Assembly (NCBI GenBank): GCA_902632575.1
Contig: CACPCY010000001.1
Coordinates: 1-64,000 of the forward strand
DNA: 64,000 nt
From: an uncultured Alphaproteobacteria bacterium
GTDB taxonomy: Bacteria > Pseudomonadota > Alphaproteobacteria > HIMB59
Direction of reading: 5' to 3'
Both the position numbers and the translations under genes were made by a program. The notes under the pieces are model-generated. The model was not told the DNA's origin. It searched no databases and worked only from the letters and a program-made list of their open reading frames with translations. Each line of letters starts with the position of its first letter. The first letter of the stretch is position 1. Shown here piece by piece: positions 34,818 through 44,025 of this stretch.

Positions 34818-35669
34818 CTACCCCTTACTAGCGCCGAGTGTAAGACCAGCTATAAAATGTTTTTGCATTAGAAAAAACATAATCACAGGAGGAACTGCAG
34901 CGATAATTGATCCAGCAGATAGAAGATGATAGACAGTAACCCATTGACCATTTAGAGATTTTAAACCTGCAGTAATTGGCATTGCGTGTTGTCCTTGAAT
35001 TAAAACAGTCGCCCAAAAAAAGTCATTCCAAATAAATGTAAATATCAGAACAGATAATGCAGCAATAGCTGGTCTTGTGAGGGGAACTACTATCTTTAAG
35101 AATATATTAAACTCTGAAGTACCATCGATTCTAGCTGCTTCAAATAACTCATTTGGTAAAGCTTTGATAAAATTTCTCATAAATAAAGTACAAAAGCCAG
35201 TTTGGAAGGCAACATGAAATAAAACTAAACCTGTAACTGTATCATACAAACCCATTTGGAAAGTCAGGTCTCGAACTGGTATCATTAAAATTTGAAAGGG
35301 AACAAAATTTCCAGCAATAAATGTGAAAAAGATAAAAAGATTTGCTTTAAACTTATATGAAGCTAGGGCAAAACCTGTCATACAACTAATAGCAACAGCA
35401 CCTATTACAGTGGGGATGGTTATTTTGAAACTATTAATTATGTAAGACAACATTGGGGTATTTTGAAACACATCTTTAATATTACTAAACAATAAAAACT
35501 CACTAGGTATGCCCCAATAATTTCCTGCAGTAATATCTCCAAGACCTCTAATTGAAGTAAGCATAATCCCTATTAAAGGGATCAACCAAACAAATAAGGA
35601 TACAGGTACAAGTATTTTGTATGAAATCCTGTTAATTAAAGGTCTTTTTTGAATTGGTATGGGAAACAT
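34818..35669 (-). CDS. galactoside ABC permease (MalG/LacG type)
   Basis: 283 residues with six membrane helices and the EAA loop FEAARIDGTSEFNIFLKIV (about residues 172-190). The ending LTLGASKG is typical of the MalG-type partner. It forms the inner-membrane channel with the permease encoded immediately upstream (no gap). No ATPase gene is in this operon; one of the MalK-type ATPases at 21384 or 23836 is the likely energiser. Confidence 0.87.
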   Translation of the reverse strand: MFPIPIQKRPLINRISYKILVPVSLFVWLIPLIGIMLTSIRGLGDITAGNYWGIPSEFLLFSNIKDVFQNTPMLSYIINSFKITIPTVIGAVAISCMTGFALASYKFKANLFIFFTFIAGNFVPFQILMIPVRDLTFQMGLYDTVTGLVLFHVAFQTGFCTLFMRNFIKALPNELFEAARIDGTSEFNIFLKIVVPLTRPAIAALSVLIFTFIWNDFFWATVLIQGQHAMPITAGLKSLNGQWVTVYHLLSAGSIIAAVPPVIMFFLMQKHFIAGLTLGASKG

Positions 35670-36587
35670 TTAAAGTCCTTTTTTCTCACTTTGATACATC
35701 CGATAAATAAAAAATAATATATAGAACATCATTATGGTGAATAAAACTGCTGCAATAGCTGAACCGTAACCCATTCTATATCCATATTCACTTAAAGCGG
35801 TCTCAAACATATAATAAGCTAAAACATTAGTTGAACCATATGGGCCACCTTGTGTCATGATAGCGACCATGTCAAAACTTCTTAAAGATCCTATCACAGT
35901 TACAACAATTGCTAAAAAAGTTGCTGGCTTCAATTGAGGTAAAATAATATTTTTAAATAAAGAAAAACCTTTGGCACCATCCATTCTACCTGCCTCAATT
36001 TGATCAGTATTAAGATTGTTTAAACCTGTTAAATACAAAATCATACAATATGCAATTTGTGGGTAAATTCCTGCAAAAATAATTCCGTAGGTAGCAAAAT
36101 TCTCATCTGCTAAAATTGCATAATTACCAAGACCTATTTTATCTAAAAAAGGTCCAATAACACCTCTTGGATTATAAAACCATGAAAATATAATTCCGAT
36201 AACAACTTGGGAAATTACAAAAGGGAAAAAGAAAAGAGATTTGATTAGTCTAATACCAAAAATGGTTTGATTTAAAAATATAGCCAAGCCTAATCCTATT
36301 GGAACTGCTAACATAAATAAGATTAACCACTTAAGATTATTCATTAACGAAATATAAAAATACTCGTCGTCCAATAGTTCTATATAGTTTGATAGTCCAA
36401 TGTAAATTGCTGGAGACAGACCGTCCCATTGTAATAAAGAAATATATAAAGAATTAAAAATTGGCCAAATTACATAGACTAAAAAAAGTAACAAACCCGG
36501 AAACAAAAAAATCCATGGTGTTAACCTTTGTTGATTAAGTTTCCACCATGAAGACTTTCTGTAAGTAATTTGTGTTGAATTAGGCAC
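35670..36587 (-). CDS. galactoside ABC permease (MalF/LacF type)
   Basis: About 305 residues with six membrane helices; the first begins PWIFLFPGLLLFLV. The EAA loop is IEAGRMDGAKGFSLFKNII. The frame is open to a TTG at 36620, but that codon lies inside a strong hairpin (36597-36619), so GTG 36587 is my preferred start; neither has a clear Shine-Dalgarno sequence. It follows the binding-protein gene and abuts the MalG-type permease gene. Confidence 0.85.
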   Translation of the reverse strand: MPNSTQITYRKSSWWKLNQQRLTPWIFLFPGLLLFLVYVIWPIFNSLYISLLQWDGLSPAIYIGLSNYIELLDDEYFYISLMNNLKWLILFMLAVPIGLGLAIFLNQTIFGIRLIKSLFFFPFVISQVVIGIIFSWFYNPRGVIGPFLDKIGLGNYAILADENFATYGIIFAGIYPQIAYCMILYLTGLNNLNTDQIEAGRMDGAKGFSLFKNIILPQLKPATFLAIVVTVIGSLRSFDMVAIMTQGGPYGSTNVLAYYMFETALSEYGYRMGYGSAIAAVLFTIMMFYILFFIYRMYQSEKKGL

Positions 36588-36596
36588 GTTAAGAAA

Positions 36597-36619
36597 TGGG
36601 GTGGTTGAAAACCACCCCA
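36597..36619 (-). terminator. intercistronic hairpin after binding-protein gene
   Basis: A perfect 10-bp stem (TGGGGTGGTT at 36597-36606 and AACCACCCCA at 36610-36619) closes a 3-nt loop, 11 nt beyond the binding-protein stop. It is G+C-rich and stands out in this A+T-rich DNA. No T-run follows on the minus strand, so partial attenuation or protection of the upstream mRNA is more likely than full termination. Confidence 0.65.
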
Positions 36620-36630
36620 ATTGAAATTGA

Positions 36631-37872
36631 TTATTTGTAAACTCTTTGGCGTACTTTTTCTAAACGCTCAAGAATTTTATCTCTTCTATCAGGGTTAACC
36701 ATATATTCTTGAAAACCCTTCATTCCCTCAGAGGCCATTTCAGCTGGTGCATCCCTGTCATAGAACTGTGCCATTGCATATGCGTTATTTAACATATTCA
36801 AACCTGCTTCTAAAAATGGATCAGGATCAACTTTAGAGCCACTATTAACGGGAAGTTGTCCTAGAGTCTTATTCATCTCCTCTTGAACATCTGCTCTACT
36901 TAAAAAGATCAGGAATCTTTTAGCATCTGTCTTATTTTTAGCTCCCGAAGCAATGTGCATCGTATCTGTTGGTGCCTCTTCAGCCATAGGAATACCTGGG
37001 GTTATTTCTGGAAATTGGAAAAAGCCGAGGTTATCATTTGTTAATCCACCCTCTTTGAATAATGCAACTGAGAAGTTTCCCATAACATACATTGCTGCCT
37101 CTCCATTAATCATTGGAGGAATTGCTTCTTGCCAAGCAAGTGAAGCATGATTTTCTAGAAAATATCCTGGTTTAACTAACTCATCCCACTTGTCAAATAC
37201 GGCGTGCACCCTTGGATCGGTGTAAGGTATTTCACCTTTTGTCAAAGCCATGTGGAACTCATAACCATTTGTTCTTAAGTTTAAATAGTCAAAGACACCT
37301 GCTGTTGTCCAAAGATACTTTGATCCAATTGTGATTGGTGTGACACCTGCAGCTTTCAGTGTTGCGCAGGCAGCTACAAATTCATCCCATGTTGTAGGTA
37401 CTGAAATACCATTAGCTTCAAAAATATCTTTCCTATAATAAACTCCCCATTGGTAATAGGTGTACGGAATACCCCATTGCTTGCCACCAATAGTCATTGG
37501 TTTCTTTGCGTGAGACATACCTTCTGTTAAGTTTCCATCAACCCATCCAGTATCTGACCAAATATCTGATACGTCCTCAACAAGACCTGCTCTTACAAAT
37601 GGAAGCATTCTGTTTCCGGCATACCAATTGAAAACATCAGGTGGACTTGTGGTTAAAAAATTTCTGATTGCTTGTTTATATCCTTCATGATCGAAGTTAT
37701 TAACTTCAATTGTTACGTCAGGGTTTTCTTCTTGGAATTTATTAAAAGCCCATTCAAACGCTGCTTTAGGAGCTGGATCAGTTAAATCGGTATTAATGAC
37801 TAATGTCCCTGCGAATGAAGAAGTAAATCCCATAGCTAAAATAGCTGTAAAAGTAGCTATAATTTTTTTCAT
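36631..37872 (-). CDS. galactoside ABC transporter binding protein
   Basis: 413 residues, ATG preceded by GGGAGGATAAAA. Signal peptide 1-21 (KKIIATFTAILAMGFTSSFA). The mature family-1 binding protein contains AAFEWAFNKFQEENPDVTIE near the N-terminus (given here only in part: FNKFQEENPDV) and aromatic residues for sugar stacking (YTYYQWGVYY). By operon context (melA, galT, galK) it probably binds alpha-galactosides such as melibiose or raffinose-type sugars; this is inference. A palindromic site lies 13 nt upstream and a strong hairpin follows the stop. Confidence 0.87.
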   Translation of the reverse strand: MKKIIATFTAILAMGFTSSFAGTLVINTDLTDPAPKAAFEWAFNKFQEENPDVTIEVNNFDHEGYKQAIRNFLTTSPPDVFNWYAGNRMLPFVRAGLVEDVSDIWSDTGWVDGNLTEGMSHAKKPMTIGGKQWGIPYTYYQWGVYYRKDIFEANGISVPTTWDEFVAACATLKAAGVTPITIGSKYLWTTAGVFDYLNLRTNGYEFHMALTKGEIPYTDPRVHAVFDKWDELVKPGYFLENHASLAWQEAIPPMINGEAAMYVMGNFSVALFKEGGLTNDNLGFFQFPEITPGIPMAEEAPTDTMHIASGAKNKTDAKRFLIFLSRADVQEEMNKTLGQLPVNSGSKVDPDPFLEAGLNMLNNAYAMAQFYDRDAPAEMASEGMKGFQEYMVNPDRRDKILERLEKVRQRVYK

Positions 37873-37884
37873 TTTTATCCTCCC

Positions 37885-37900
37885 ACTAATTTAAATTAGT
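37885..37900. promoter_or_regulatory. 16-bp perfect palindrome, candidate operator
   Basis: ACTAATTTAAATTAGT is a perfect 16-bp palindrome directly upstream of the Shine-Dalgarno sequence of the galactoside binding-protein gene. Its size and symmetry fit an operator for a dimeric repressor of the LacI or GntR kind; it could also form a small hairpin in the leader. No such regulator gene is in the window. Confidence 0.45.
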
Positions 37901-37965
37901 TTGTGATTAGTTATGCTGAATTTATTATAGTAAAATAATTATATTGATACAGTAAAATAGCTAAC

Positions 37966-38943
37966 TTACTTGATTTTAAAATTTTTTTCCCAATTCCATG
38001 CTGTTTTAACAATAGTTTCTAAATCAGAGTATTTTGGGTTCCAATTTAATAAATTAGTTATTTTCTTGTTATCAGCTATCAACTTAGCTGGGTCTCCTTT
38101 TCGCCTACCCAAGACCTTAAAGGGAATATCGACTTTGGTAATTTCTTTGGCCTTCTGAATGATTTCCTTCACACTAAAACCCTTACTATTGCCAATATTA
38201 AAGACTTGAGAAGTTTTTGTGCTTACTAGATTTTCTAAGGCAAGCATATGAGCCTCTGCTATGTCCATCACATGAACATAATCTCTTAAACAGCTACCAT
38301 CTGGTGTGGGATAATCATCACCAAACACATTTATATATTTTCTTCTTCCAGACGCAACTTGTAGCAAAATAGGTATTAAATGTGTTTCTGGATCATGCAT
38401 CTCCCCTAATGTGCCGTCAAGATGAGCGCCGCATGCATTAAAGTACCTTAGAGATACATATTTTAGTCCATAATGCTCATCATATTTTTTCAAAACTTTT
38501 TCAACTTCTGCTTTTGTGTCACCATATGGATTGATTGGTTTAAGAGGATGTCCTTCAGTAATTGGAATATGTTCCGGTTCGCCATAAACAGCAGCGGATG
38601 AAGAAAATATAAATTTTTTTATTTTTAAAACTTTCATGCATTCGAGAAGATTGATTGTATTGATGACGTTATTTTGTTGATACTTTTCCGGATTATTATA
38701 TGACTCCTCGACATTGATAGATGCTGCAAAATGCATTACAAGATCATAATTTTCCTCAAACAAAATTTTATAAACCTTTTCTTTATCTGATAAATCGCAA
38801 ACATGAAGTTTGTAATTTTGGGTATTTTTTTTTTGTCCACTTGATAGATTATCAAGAATTTCTATTTCATAGTTAGTTTCTTTAAAACGCTTTAACATAT
38901 GTGAGCCTATATATCCCATACCGCCCACAACCAAGATTTTCAT
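37966..38943 (-). CDS. galE: UDP-glucose 4-epimerase
   Basis: 325 residues. NAD-binding motif VVGGMGYIGSHM, SSSAAVYGEP with the catalytic Ser, and the YGDTKAEVE Tyr-Lys pair are all present; NYFNAC-like RYFNACGAH is the substrate region. GalE interconverts UDP-galactose and UDP-glucose, closing the Leloir cycle for GalK and GalT. It lies just upstream of the galactoside operon on the same strand, separated by a 93-nt gap with its own regulatory site, so it may be co-transcribed or independent. Confidence 0.9.
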   Translation of the reverse strand: MKILVVGGMGYIGSHMLKRFKETNYEIEILDNLSSGQKKNTQNYKLHVCDLSDKEKVYKILFEENYDLVMHFAASINVEESYNNPEKYQQNNVINTINLLECMKVLKIKKFIFSSSAAVYGEPEHIPITEGHPLKPINPYGDTKAEVEKVLKKYDEHYGLKYVSLRYFNACGAHLDGTLGEMHDPETHLIPILLQVASGRRKYINVFGDDYPTPDGSCLRDYVHVMDIAEAHMLALENLVSTKTSQVFNIGNSKGFSVKEIIQKAKEITKVDIPFKVLGRRKGDPAKLIADNKKITNLLNWNPKYSDLETIVKTAWNWEKNFKIK

Positions 38944-39022
38944 ATTTTAATCTTATACAGATAGGAGAAAAAATTCATAGTAATTATCTTATTTATAGGT
39001 TTATGACTAGGATAAATCTAAG

Positions 39023-40105
39023 CTATGGTTTTAACACAAATAAATTTGAGTTAGTCTCATCTGCTATAATATATATATTTCCAAAACTATCTATTTCCAT
39101 ATCTCTTACTCTTCCAATTTTATCTTGAAATATAATTTCCTCTTTAACAAACTTATTATCTTCTCTATGTAATACAGATAAATATCTGAATTTTAATGAG
39201 GTCACCAAAAGTGAATTTTGCCATTCTGGAAAAGCCTCTCCTTGATAGAATTTGATACCACTAACTGCAATTGAAGGCACCCAAATAAAATCAGGTTTTA
39301 AAAAACCAGGCTCCCATGCATTGCCATCTCCAATTTTAGTTCCAGAGTAATTTTTTCCTCCCCAACCGATTTTCTTCCAGCCATAATTGGTACCTCCGAC
39401 AACTTTACCTATAAAATCTCCCCCTTTAGGTCCATGATTAGAAATATAAATAGATTTAGTATGAGGATCCAAAGTCATCCCTTGAGGGTTTCTTACACCA
39501 ATTTGAAATAATTCAGGAAGCCAATCATTACCTGATATGAAAGGATTATCTTTAGGGTGCTCACCATTTTTATGTATTCTGATTATTGAGCCAATTGAAT
39601 TTGAGAAGTCCTGAGCAATCATACCCTTTCCTCTTTCACCAATACTTACATAAAGGTAATCATCAAGAATTTCTATTCGAGAACCAAAATGTTTACCATT
39701 ACCAAAATATGGTAAAGCCTCATATATAAGTTTTTCATTAATGAGCTTATCTTCTTTAAGCTCAGCAGAATACACTGCAGTTGTATAATTGCCATTTTTG
39801 TTGATTGAACCTGTAACCCATACAAAATTCTTTTCACTTACAATATCTAACAGTCCTCCTTGGCCATGTTGTACAAAAGGAATGTTGTGCTCAATTTTTG
39901 TTTGTGAATAATTATTTGCATTTACAAGGAAAATTTCACCTGATTTTTGAGTGATCAATAGGTGATCATCTACCCAACTCATCCCCCAAGGATTGTTTAA
40001 AGATACTGATGTTTTCTCTAAAGTTCTTGGGTATGTGTGTGCACTAAAAAATAATAGAAAAAATATAAATAAGAAAGTTTTTTTAAATGAGTTTATTATC
40101 TTCAT
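39023..40105 (-). CDS. PQQ-dependent aldose sugar dehydrogenase-like protein
   Basis: 360 residues with a signal peptide (about 1-26, FLFIFFLLFFSAHTYPR). The propeller motifs of soluble aldose dehydrogenases are seen: NPWGMSWV, HGQGGLLDI, GKHFGSRI, GVRNPQGMTLDP, SNHGPKGGD, GGTNYGW and GIKFYQG. The family oxidises sugars in the periplasm using PQQ; no PQQ biosynthesis gene is in the window. It overlaps the 3' end of the GlpT-type ATPase gene by 23 nt and ends the transporter operon, so its substrate may be what the transporter carries. Confidence 0.82.
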   Translation of the reverse strand: MKIINSFKKTFLFIFFLLFFSAHTYPRTLEKTSVSLNNPWGMSWVDDHLLITQKSGEIFLVNANNYSQTKIEHNIPFVQHGQGGLLDIVSEKNFVWVTGSINKNGNYTTAVYSAELKEDKLINEKLIYEALPYFGNGKHFGSRIEILDDYLYVSIGERGKGMIAQDFSNSIGSIIRIHKNGEHPKDNPFISGNDWLPELFQIGVRNPQGMTLDPHTKSIYISNHGPKGGDFIGKVVGGTNYGWKKIGWGGKNYSGTKIGDGNAWEPGFLKPDFIWVPSIAVSGIKFYQGEAFPEWQNSLLVTSLKFRYLSVLHREDNKFVKEEIIFQDKIGRVRDMEIDSFGNIYIIADETNSNLFVLKP

Positions 40106-41156
40106 ATATGCAGCAATGTTCTGCTGGTAATCTTAGAATAACTTTTTCTGAAGGTATATCTAATTCTCTTTTAACTTTTGCTTTTATTTTAAATGAATCA
40201 AAAGATGCTGTAATAAGTTTATAATTTCCAAAATCTTCGACTTCGACTACTTGTGCTTCTAACGAATTATCACTATGTTTATTTTCAACTGTAATATACT
40301 CAGAACGAATTCCTAGTTTTAGATTTTCTGGATTAGAATTACTGATATTTGTTCGAACTTTGAATGAATTAGCACCTATACTAATTTCGTTTTCAGAACT
40401 TGCGGAGCATTTATATAAATTCATTGCAGGTGAACCAATAAAATAACCAACAAAAGTTGTTTGAGGTCTCTCAAAAAGGTCCTTTGGTGATCCTGCCTGC
40501 ACAACTTCACCTTGATCCATAACTATAATATTATCAGCAAATGTCATAGCCTCATTCTGATCATGAGTTACATATATCAATGTTGTCTTATACTTATCAT
40601 TTATTTCTTTTAATTTTCTTCTGAGACGAAATTTTAAGTCAGGATCAATTACTGTCAGTGGTTCATCCATTAATATTGCAGCTACGTCTTCCCGAACTAA
40701 ACCTCTTCCGAGAGAAATCAATTGTTTTTGATCTGCTGTTAATCCTTTTGCTCGATTATTTAAATAATCTTGTAAATTCAATATTTCTGCAACCTCTTTG
40801 GCTTTTCTTTCTATTTGATCCTCTGAAAATTGTCTACATTTAAGAGGAAAAGCAAGATTTTCAAATACTGTCATTGTTCCGTAAATTACTGGAAATTGAA
40901 AAACTTGAGCGATGTTTCTTTCTTCAGTGATCATCGAGGTTACTTCTCTTTCATCGAAAAATACTTTTCCATGGGATGGGTTCACTAAACCACTCATAAT
41001 ATTTAACATTGTTGTCTTTCCACAACCAGAAGGGCCAAGCAGTGCATAACGTCCACCATCTGCCCAAGAAAGAGACATTTCTTTCAAAGCAAATATTGGG
41101 TTACTTGCATTGGGCTCATATGTGTGTGCAATGTTATCTAAAATTATTTTAGCCAT
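40083..41156 (-). CDS. GlpT-type ABC ATPase with degenerate signature
   Basis: 357 residues with Walker A GPSGCGKTT, Q-loop VFQFPVIYGTMTVFEN, Walker B LMDEPLTVIDPDLK and YVTHDQNEAMTF. The signature is LTADQKQLISLGRG where LSGGQ is normal, a change also found in GlpT of the rhizobial glycerol importer. Such ATPases work as heterodimers with one degenerate site, here with the product of 41156-42229. It overlaps that gene by 1 nt. Confidence 0.82.
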   Translation of the reverse strand: MAKIILDNIAHTYEPNASNPIFALKEMSLSWADGGRYALLGPSGCGKTTMLNIMSGLVNPSHGKVFFDEREVTSMITEERNIAQVFQFPVIYGTMTVFENLAFPLKCRQFSEDQIERKAKEVAEILNLQDYLNNRAKGLTADQKQLISLGRGLVREDVAAILMDEPLTVIDPDLKFRLRRKLKEINDKYKTTLIYVTHDQNEAMTFADNIIVMDQGEVVQAGSPKDLFERPQTTFVGYFIGSPAMNLYKCSASSENEISIGANSFKVRTNISNSNPENLKLGIRSEYITVENKHSDNSLEAQVVEVEDFGNYKLITASFDSFKIKAKVKRELDIPSEKVILRLPAEHCCIYEDNKLI

Positions 41157-42229
41157 TATTGTTGATATGGAGAATGTCGTAGTTCCCCAGACTCCTCAAA
41201 CAAATAAATTTTTGATTTGTTAAAATTAATTTTTACAACTTCATTTGTGTTATATGTTTTTACCTCTTCAATTGTAGCAACACATTTTAAATTATTATTA
41301 CGTAAGTGAAGAAAAGTCTCTGAACCTGATATTTCAGAAATTTCTACGTCAAAAGCAAAACCTTGATCATCTAGATATATATCTGTAGCCCTAATACCCA
41401 CTAAATACTTTCCGTTAGGAACAGATTTGAGTTCATCAGGTATTTGGATTTTAACACTATCATTCATAATCAAAGAATTATCTTGTATAAGACATTTATT
41501 AATATTCATCGCAGGGTCATTGGTTATTTCAGCAACTTTAGCATTTGCAGGATTTTCAAATACATCTTTAGCTGTACCTGTTTGAAGTATTTTACCTTCA
41601 TCAATTACAATAATATTGCCATTAAGTTGCATCGCCTCCAAAGGATCTGTGCTAGCATAAATTAAAATAGAGTTTGACTCATCAGATACATTAAAAAGTT
41701 TTTTAAACTCCTCTCGAAGGCCTTCCCTTAATTTGTAATCAAGGTTAACAAGTGGTTCGTCTAATAAAAGTATTTTTGCTTTTTTTGCCAAAGACCTTGC
41801 GAGGGCTACTCTTTGTTGCTGTCCACCAGATAGTTCTTGAATTTTTCTTGACTCAAAACCAATTAAACCAACTTTCTCCATTGCTTCTTTGACTTCATTT
41901 TCAATTAAATTTTCATCCATTTTCCTTTGTTTTAAAGGGAAAGCGATATTATCTCTGACATTTAAATGCGGATAATTTATAAATTGCTGGTAAACCATGG
42001 CTACATTTCTTTTCCAAACAGGAATTGACAAAAAATCTATATTATCAAAATTTATAGATCCTGAGTCAGGTGTTTGAAGACCAGCAATAGTTTTCAAAAG
42101 TGTTGTTTTTCCTGATAAGGTTCTGCCCAATATTGTATACATTTTGCCTGATTCAAATTTAAGACATATATCATTTAGGTGATATTCATCTGTTGGTTTA
42201 AAGGATATATTATTAAGCAATAAAGACAT
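41156..42229 (-). CDS. GlpS-type ABC ATPase
   Basis: 357 residues. Walker A is GRTLSGKTT where GPSGCGKST is normal, as in GlpS, while the signature ELSGGQQQRVALARS and Walker B LLLDEPLVNLD are standard. The H-loop His of YVTHD is changed to Thr in YASTDPLEAMQL, so this subunit's own catalytic site is probably impaired. It complements the GlpT-type subunit, which has the opposite defect. Overlaps neighbours on both sides by 1 nt. Confidence 0.82.
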   Translation of the reverse strand: MSLLLNNISFKPTDEYHLNDICLKFESGKMYTILGRTLSGKTTLLKTIAGLQTPDSGSINFDNIDFLSIPVWKRNVAMVYQQFINYPHLNVRDNIAFPLKQRKMDENLIENEVKEAMEKVGLIGFESRKIQELSGGQQQRVALARSLAKKAKILLLDEPLVNLDYKLREGLREEFKKLFNVSDESNSILIYASTDPLEAMQLNGNIIVIDEGKILQTGTAKDVFENPANAKVAEITNDPAMNINKCLIQDNSLIMNDSVKIQIPDELKSVPNGKYLVGIRATDIYLDDQGFAFDVEISEISGSETFLHLRNNNLKCVATIEEVKTYNTNEVVKINFNKSKIYLFEESGELRHSPYQQ

Positions 42230-43077
42230 TATTTTAAAGCTCCAGATAAATTACCCTTTGATAAATAACGTTCTACAATAAATGCCACAATTATTAACGG
42301 AGCGACTGATACTAGTGCTGCTGCAGATAAACTCCACCATGGTGTAATTGAAGAGTTTAATGCCACAATTTTAACTGGTAGTAACTGTACTTTTGTAAAA
42401 GTTAAAATAAAGGCAAAGAAAAAATCAATCCAACCAAAGATAATACAAAACAAACCTGCTACTAACATGCCTGGTACTGAATTTGGAAGAACTACTTTAA
42501 AGAAAGCTTGAAATGGGTTACATCCATCAATTAAAGCTGTTTCATCAATTTCCCTTGGAACACGATTAAAAAAATCAACCATAATCCAAACAGCAATTGG
42601 CATTAGTAAAACGATATAAACAAGAATTAAACCAGCAAGACTATCTAGCAACCCTAACGAACTTAAAAAAATAAAAAAAGGAATTGACAATACAACAGGT
42701 GGCATAATTCTTTGAGATATAAAAAAAAACGTAATATCATTATTCTTAACAACACCAGCTTTAAAAGTATAACGAGATAAAGCATAAGCAGCTAATGTGC
42801 CTAACACAATGCTGATCAAGCTTGCTGTTAATGTAACAAAAATACTATTGAAATATGGTCCGATAATATTTATGCCACCTTGAGAACCAGGCTTAAATAA
42901 AACACTCCAACCGTCTAATGTTGGTTCAAACTGCAACCAAGGAATGTAAGTCGCTCCTCCTGTAACTGAATTAAAATCCTTAAAAGAGGTTGATATGGCC
43001 CAAAGAAACGGTGCTATAACAAAGCAAGCCCATAGTACGACAAAAAAATATTTCAAAAATGTATATAATTTGGGCAT
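42229..43077 (-). CDS. polyol/sugar ABC permease (GlpQ-like, MalG type)
   Basis: 282 residues, six membrane helices, with IAPFLWAISTSFKDFN near the N-terminus and EAA loop IDETALIDGCNPFQAFFKVV. Co-encoded with the GlpP-like permease 1 nt upstream and the GlpS-type ATPase downstream. Forms the inner-membrane channel of the transporter; the substrate is probably a polyol or sugar. Confidence 0.85.
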   Translation of the reverse strand: MPKLYTFLKYFFVVLWACFVIAPFLWAISTSFKDFNSVTGGATYIPWLQFEPTLDGWSVLFKPGSQGGINIIGPYFNSIFVTLTASLISIVLGTLAAYALSRYTFKAGVVKNNDITFFFISQRIMPPVVLSIPFFIFLSSLGLLDSLAGLILVYIVLLMPIAVWIMVDFFNRVPREIDETALIDGCNPFQAFFKVVLPNSVPGMLVAGLFCIIFGWIDFFFAFILTFTKVQLLPVKIVALNSSITPWWSLSAAALVSVAPLIIVAFIVERYLSKGNLSGALK

Positions 43078-43078
43078 T

Positions 43079-43942
43079 TTATTCTCTCATCAAGACTTTC
43101 GTTAGAACTTTAACAATAATTGTCAAACTTATGATCATGATAATTAGGTAAGTAAAAGAAGCGGTAGCAGCATATCCCATTTGGAATTCTCGAAGCCCTT
43201 TTATGAAAATGAAAAAGCTAGATGTTTCTGTCGATGTACCAGGGCCTCCGCTTGTCAAAACAAAAACCGTGTCCATAATTTTAGAAGCTTCAATAAGTCT
43301 TATTATTATTGCACCAATAGATATAGGTGCCATCAGGGGAAAGGTGACATATATAAATTTTTTAAATGGAGAAGCGCCATCAACAGCTGCAGCTAAAAAA
43401 GGTTCTTTAGGCAAACTTAAAAGTCCTGCCAACATTAATAGGAACATAAATGATGTCCACTGCCAAACTTCTACTACAATAATGGAGACTTTTGCTAAAC
43501 CAGGACTAGATAACCATGGTGGCTGTAAACCAAAGATACTCAGAAAATCATTCAAAGGCCCTAAAGACTCATGAAAAAAAGTTCTCCAAATAACAGTCAT
43601 AATCACTGGAGTGGTCATCATTGGAATGAGAAATAAAACTCTAAAAAATCTTTTAAACTTAATGTCCTTCCAGACCATATGAGCCAAAGCAAACCCAATT
43701 ATATATTGAAGAAAAACCGTAGTTATTGCTAAAAAACTTAATCTAAAAAATGACTGCCAAAAACGAGGGTCATCAGTAAATAATCGAATATAATTTTTAA
43801 GACCTATAAAATCTAATCCAGGGTTAAAACTATTCCATCCTGATAAACTTAATCTTACAGTAAAAATTATAGGAAAAATTAATATACCAATTAAAACTAT
43901 TAAACCTGGAAGTAAAAATACATATTTATGTTTAAAGTTCAT
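43079..43942 (-). CDS. polyol/sugar ABC permease (GlpP-like, MalF type)
   Basis: 287 residues, six membrane helices, opening with FLLPGLIVLIGILIFPIIFTV. The EAA loop is FLAAAVDGASPFKKFIYVTF. It follows the binding-protein gene after an 83-nt gap with a strong hairpin, and precedes the GlpQ-like permease gene. Its role is transport across the inner membrane. Confidence 0.85.
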   Translation of the reverse strand: MNFKHKYVFLLPGLIVLIGILIFPIIFTVRLSLSGWNSFNPGLDFIGLKNYIRLFTDDPRFWQSFFRLSFLAITTVFLQYIIGFALAHMVWKDIKFKRFFRVLFLIPMMTTPVIMTVIWRTFFHESLGPLNDFLSIFGLQPPWLSSPGLAKVSIIVVEVWQWTSFMFLLMLAGLLSLPKEPFLAAAVDGASPFKKFIYVTFPLMAPISIGAIIIRLIEASKIMDTVFVLTSGGPGTSTETSSFFIFIKGLREFQMGYAATASFTYLIIMIISLTIIVKVLTKVLMRE

Positions 43943-43976
43943 TCAGTAATTAATATTTTCTAAAATTAATCTTTGG

Positions 43977-44005
43977 AGTGATCGCCCATATTATGAGCGA
44001 TCACT
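43977..44005 (-). terminator. intercistronic hairpin after binding-protein gene
   Basis: Arms AGTGATCGC (43977-43985) and GCGATCACT (43997-44005) are perfectly complementary over 9 bp with an 11-nt loop, 20 nt after the binding-protein stop. No T-run follows on the minus strand. It is expected to raise the level of binding-protein mRNA relative to the permease and ATPase genes by processing or partial attenuation. Confidence 0.65.
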
Positions 44006-44025
44006 AATTAAAACAAAATTATAGT

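Noticed and set aside
43203..43574. 123-codon plus-strand frame inside the GlpP-like permease gene
   Set aside because: It lies wholly antisense to a well-supported permease gene and its translation has no recognisable domain.
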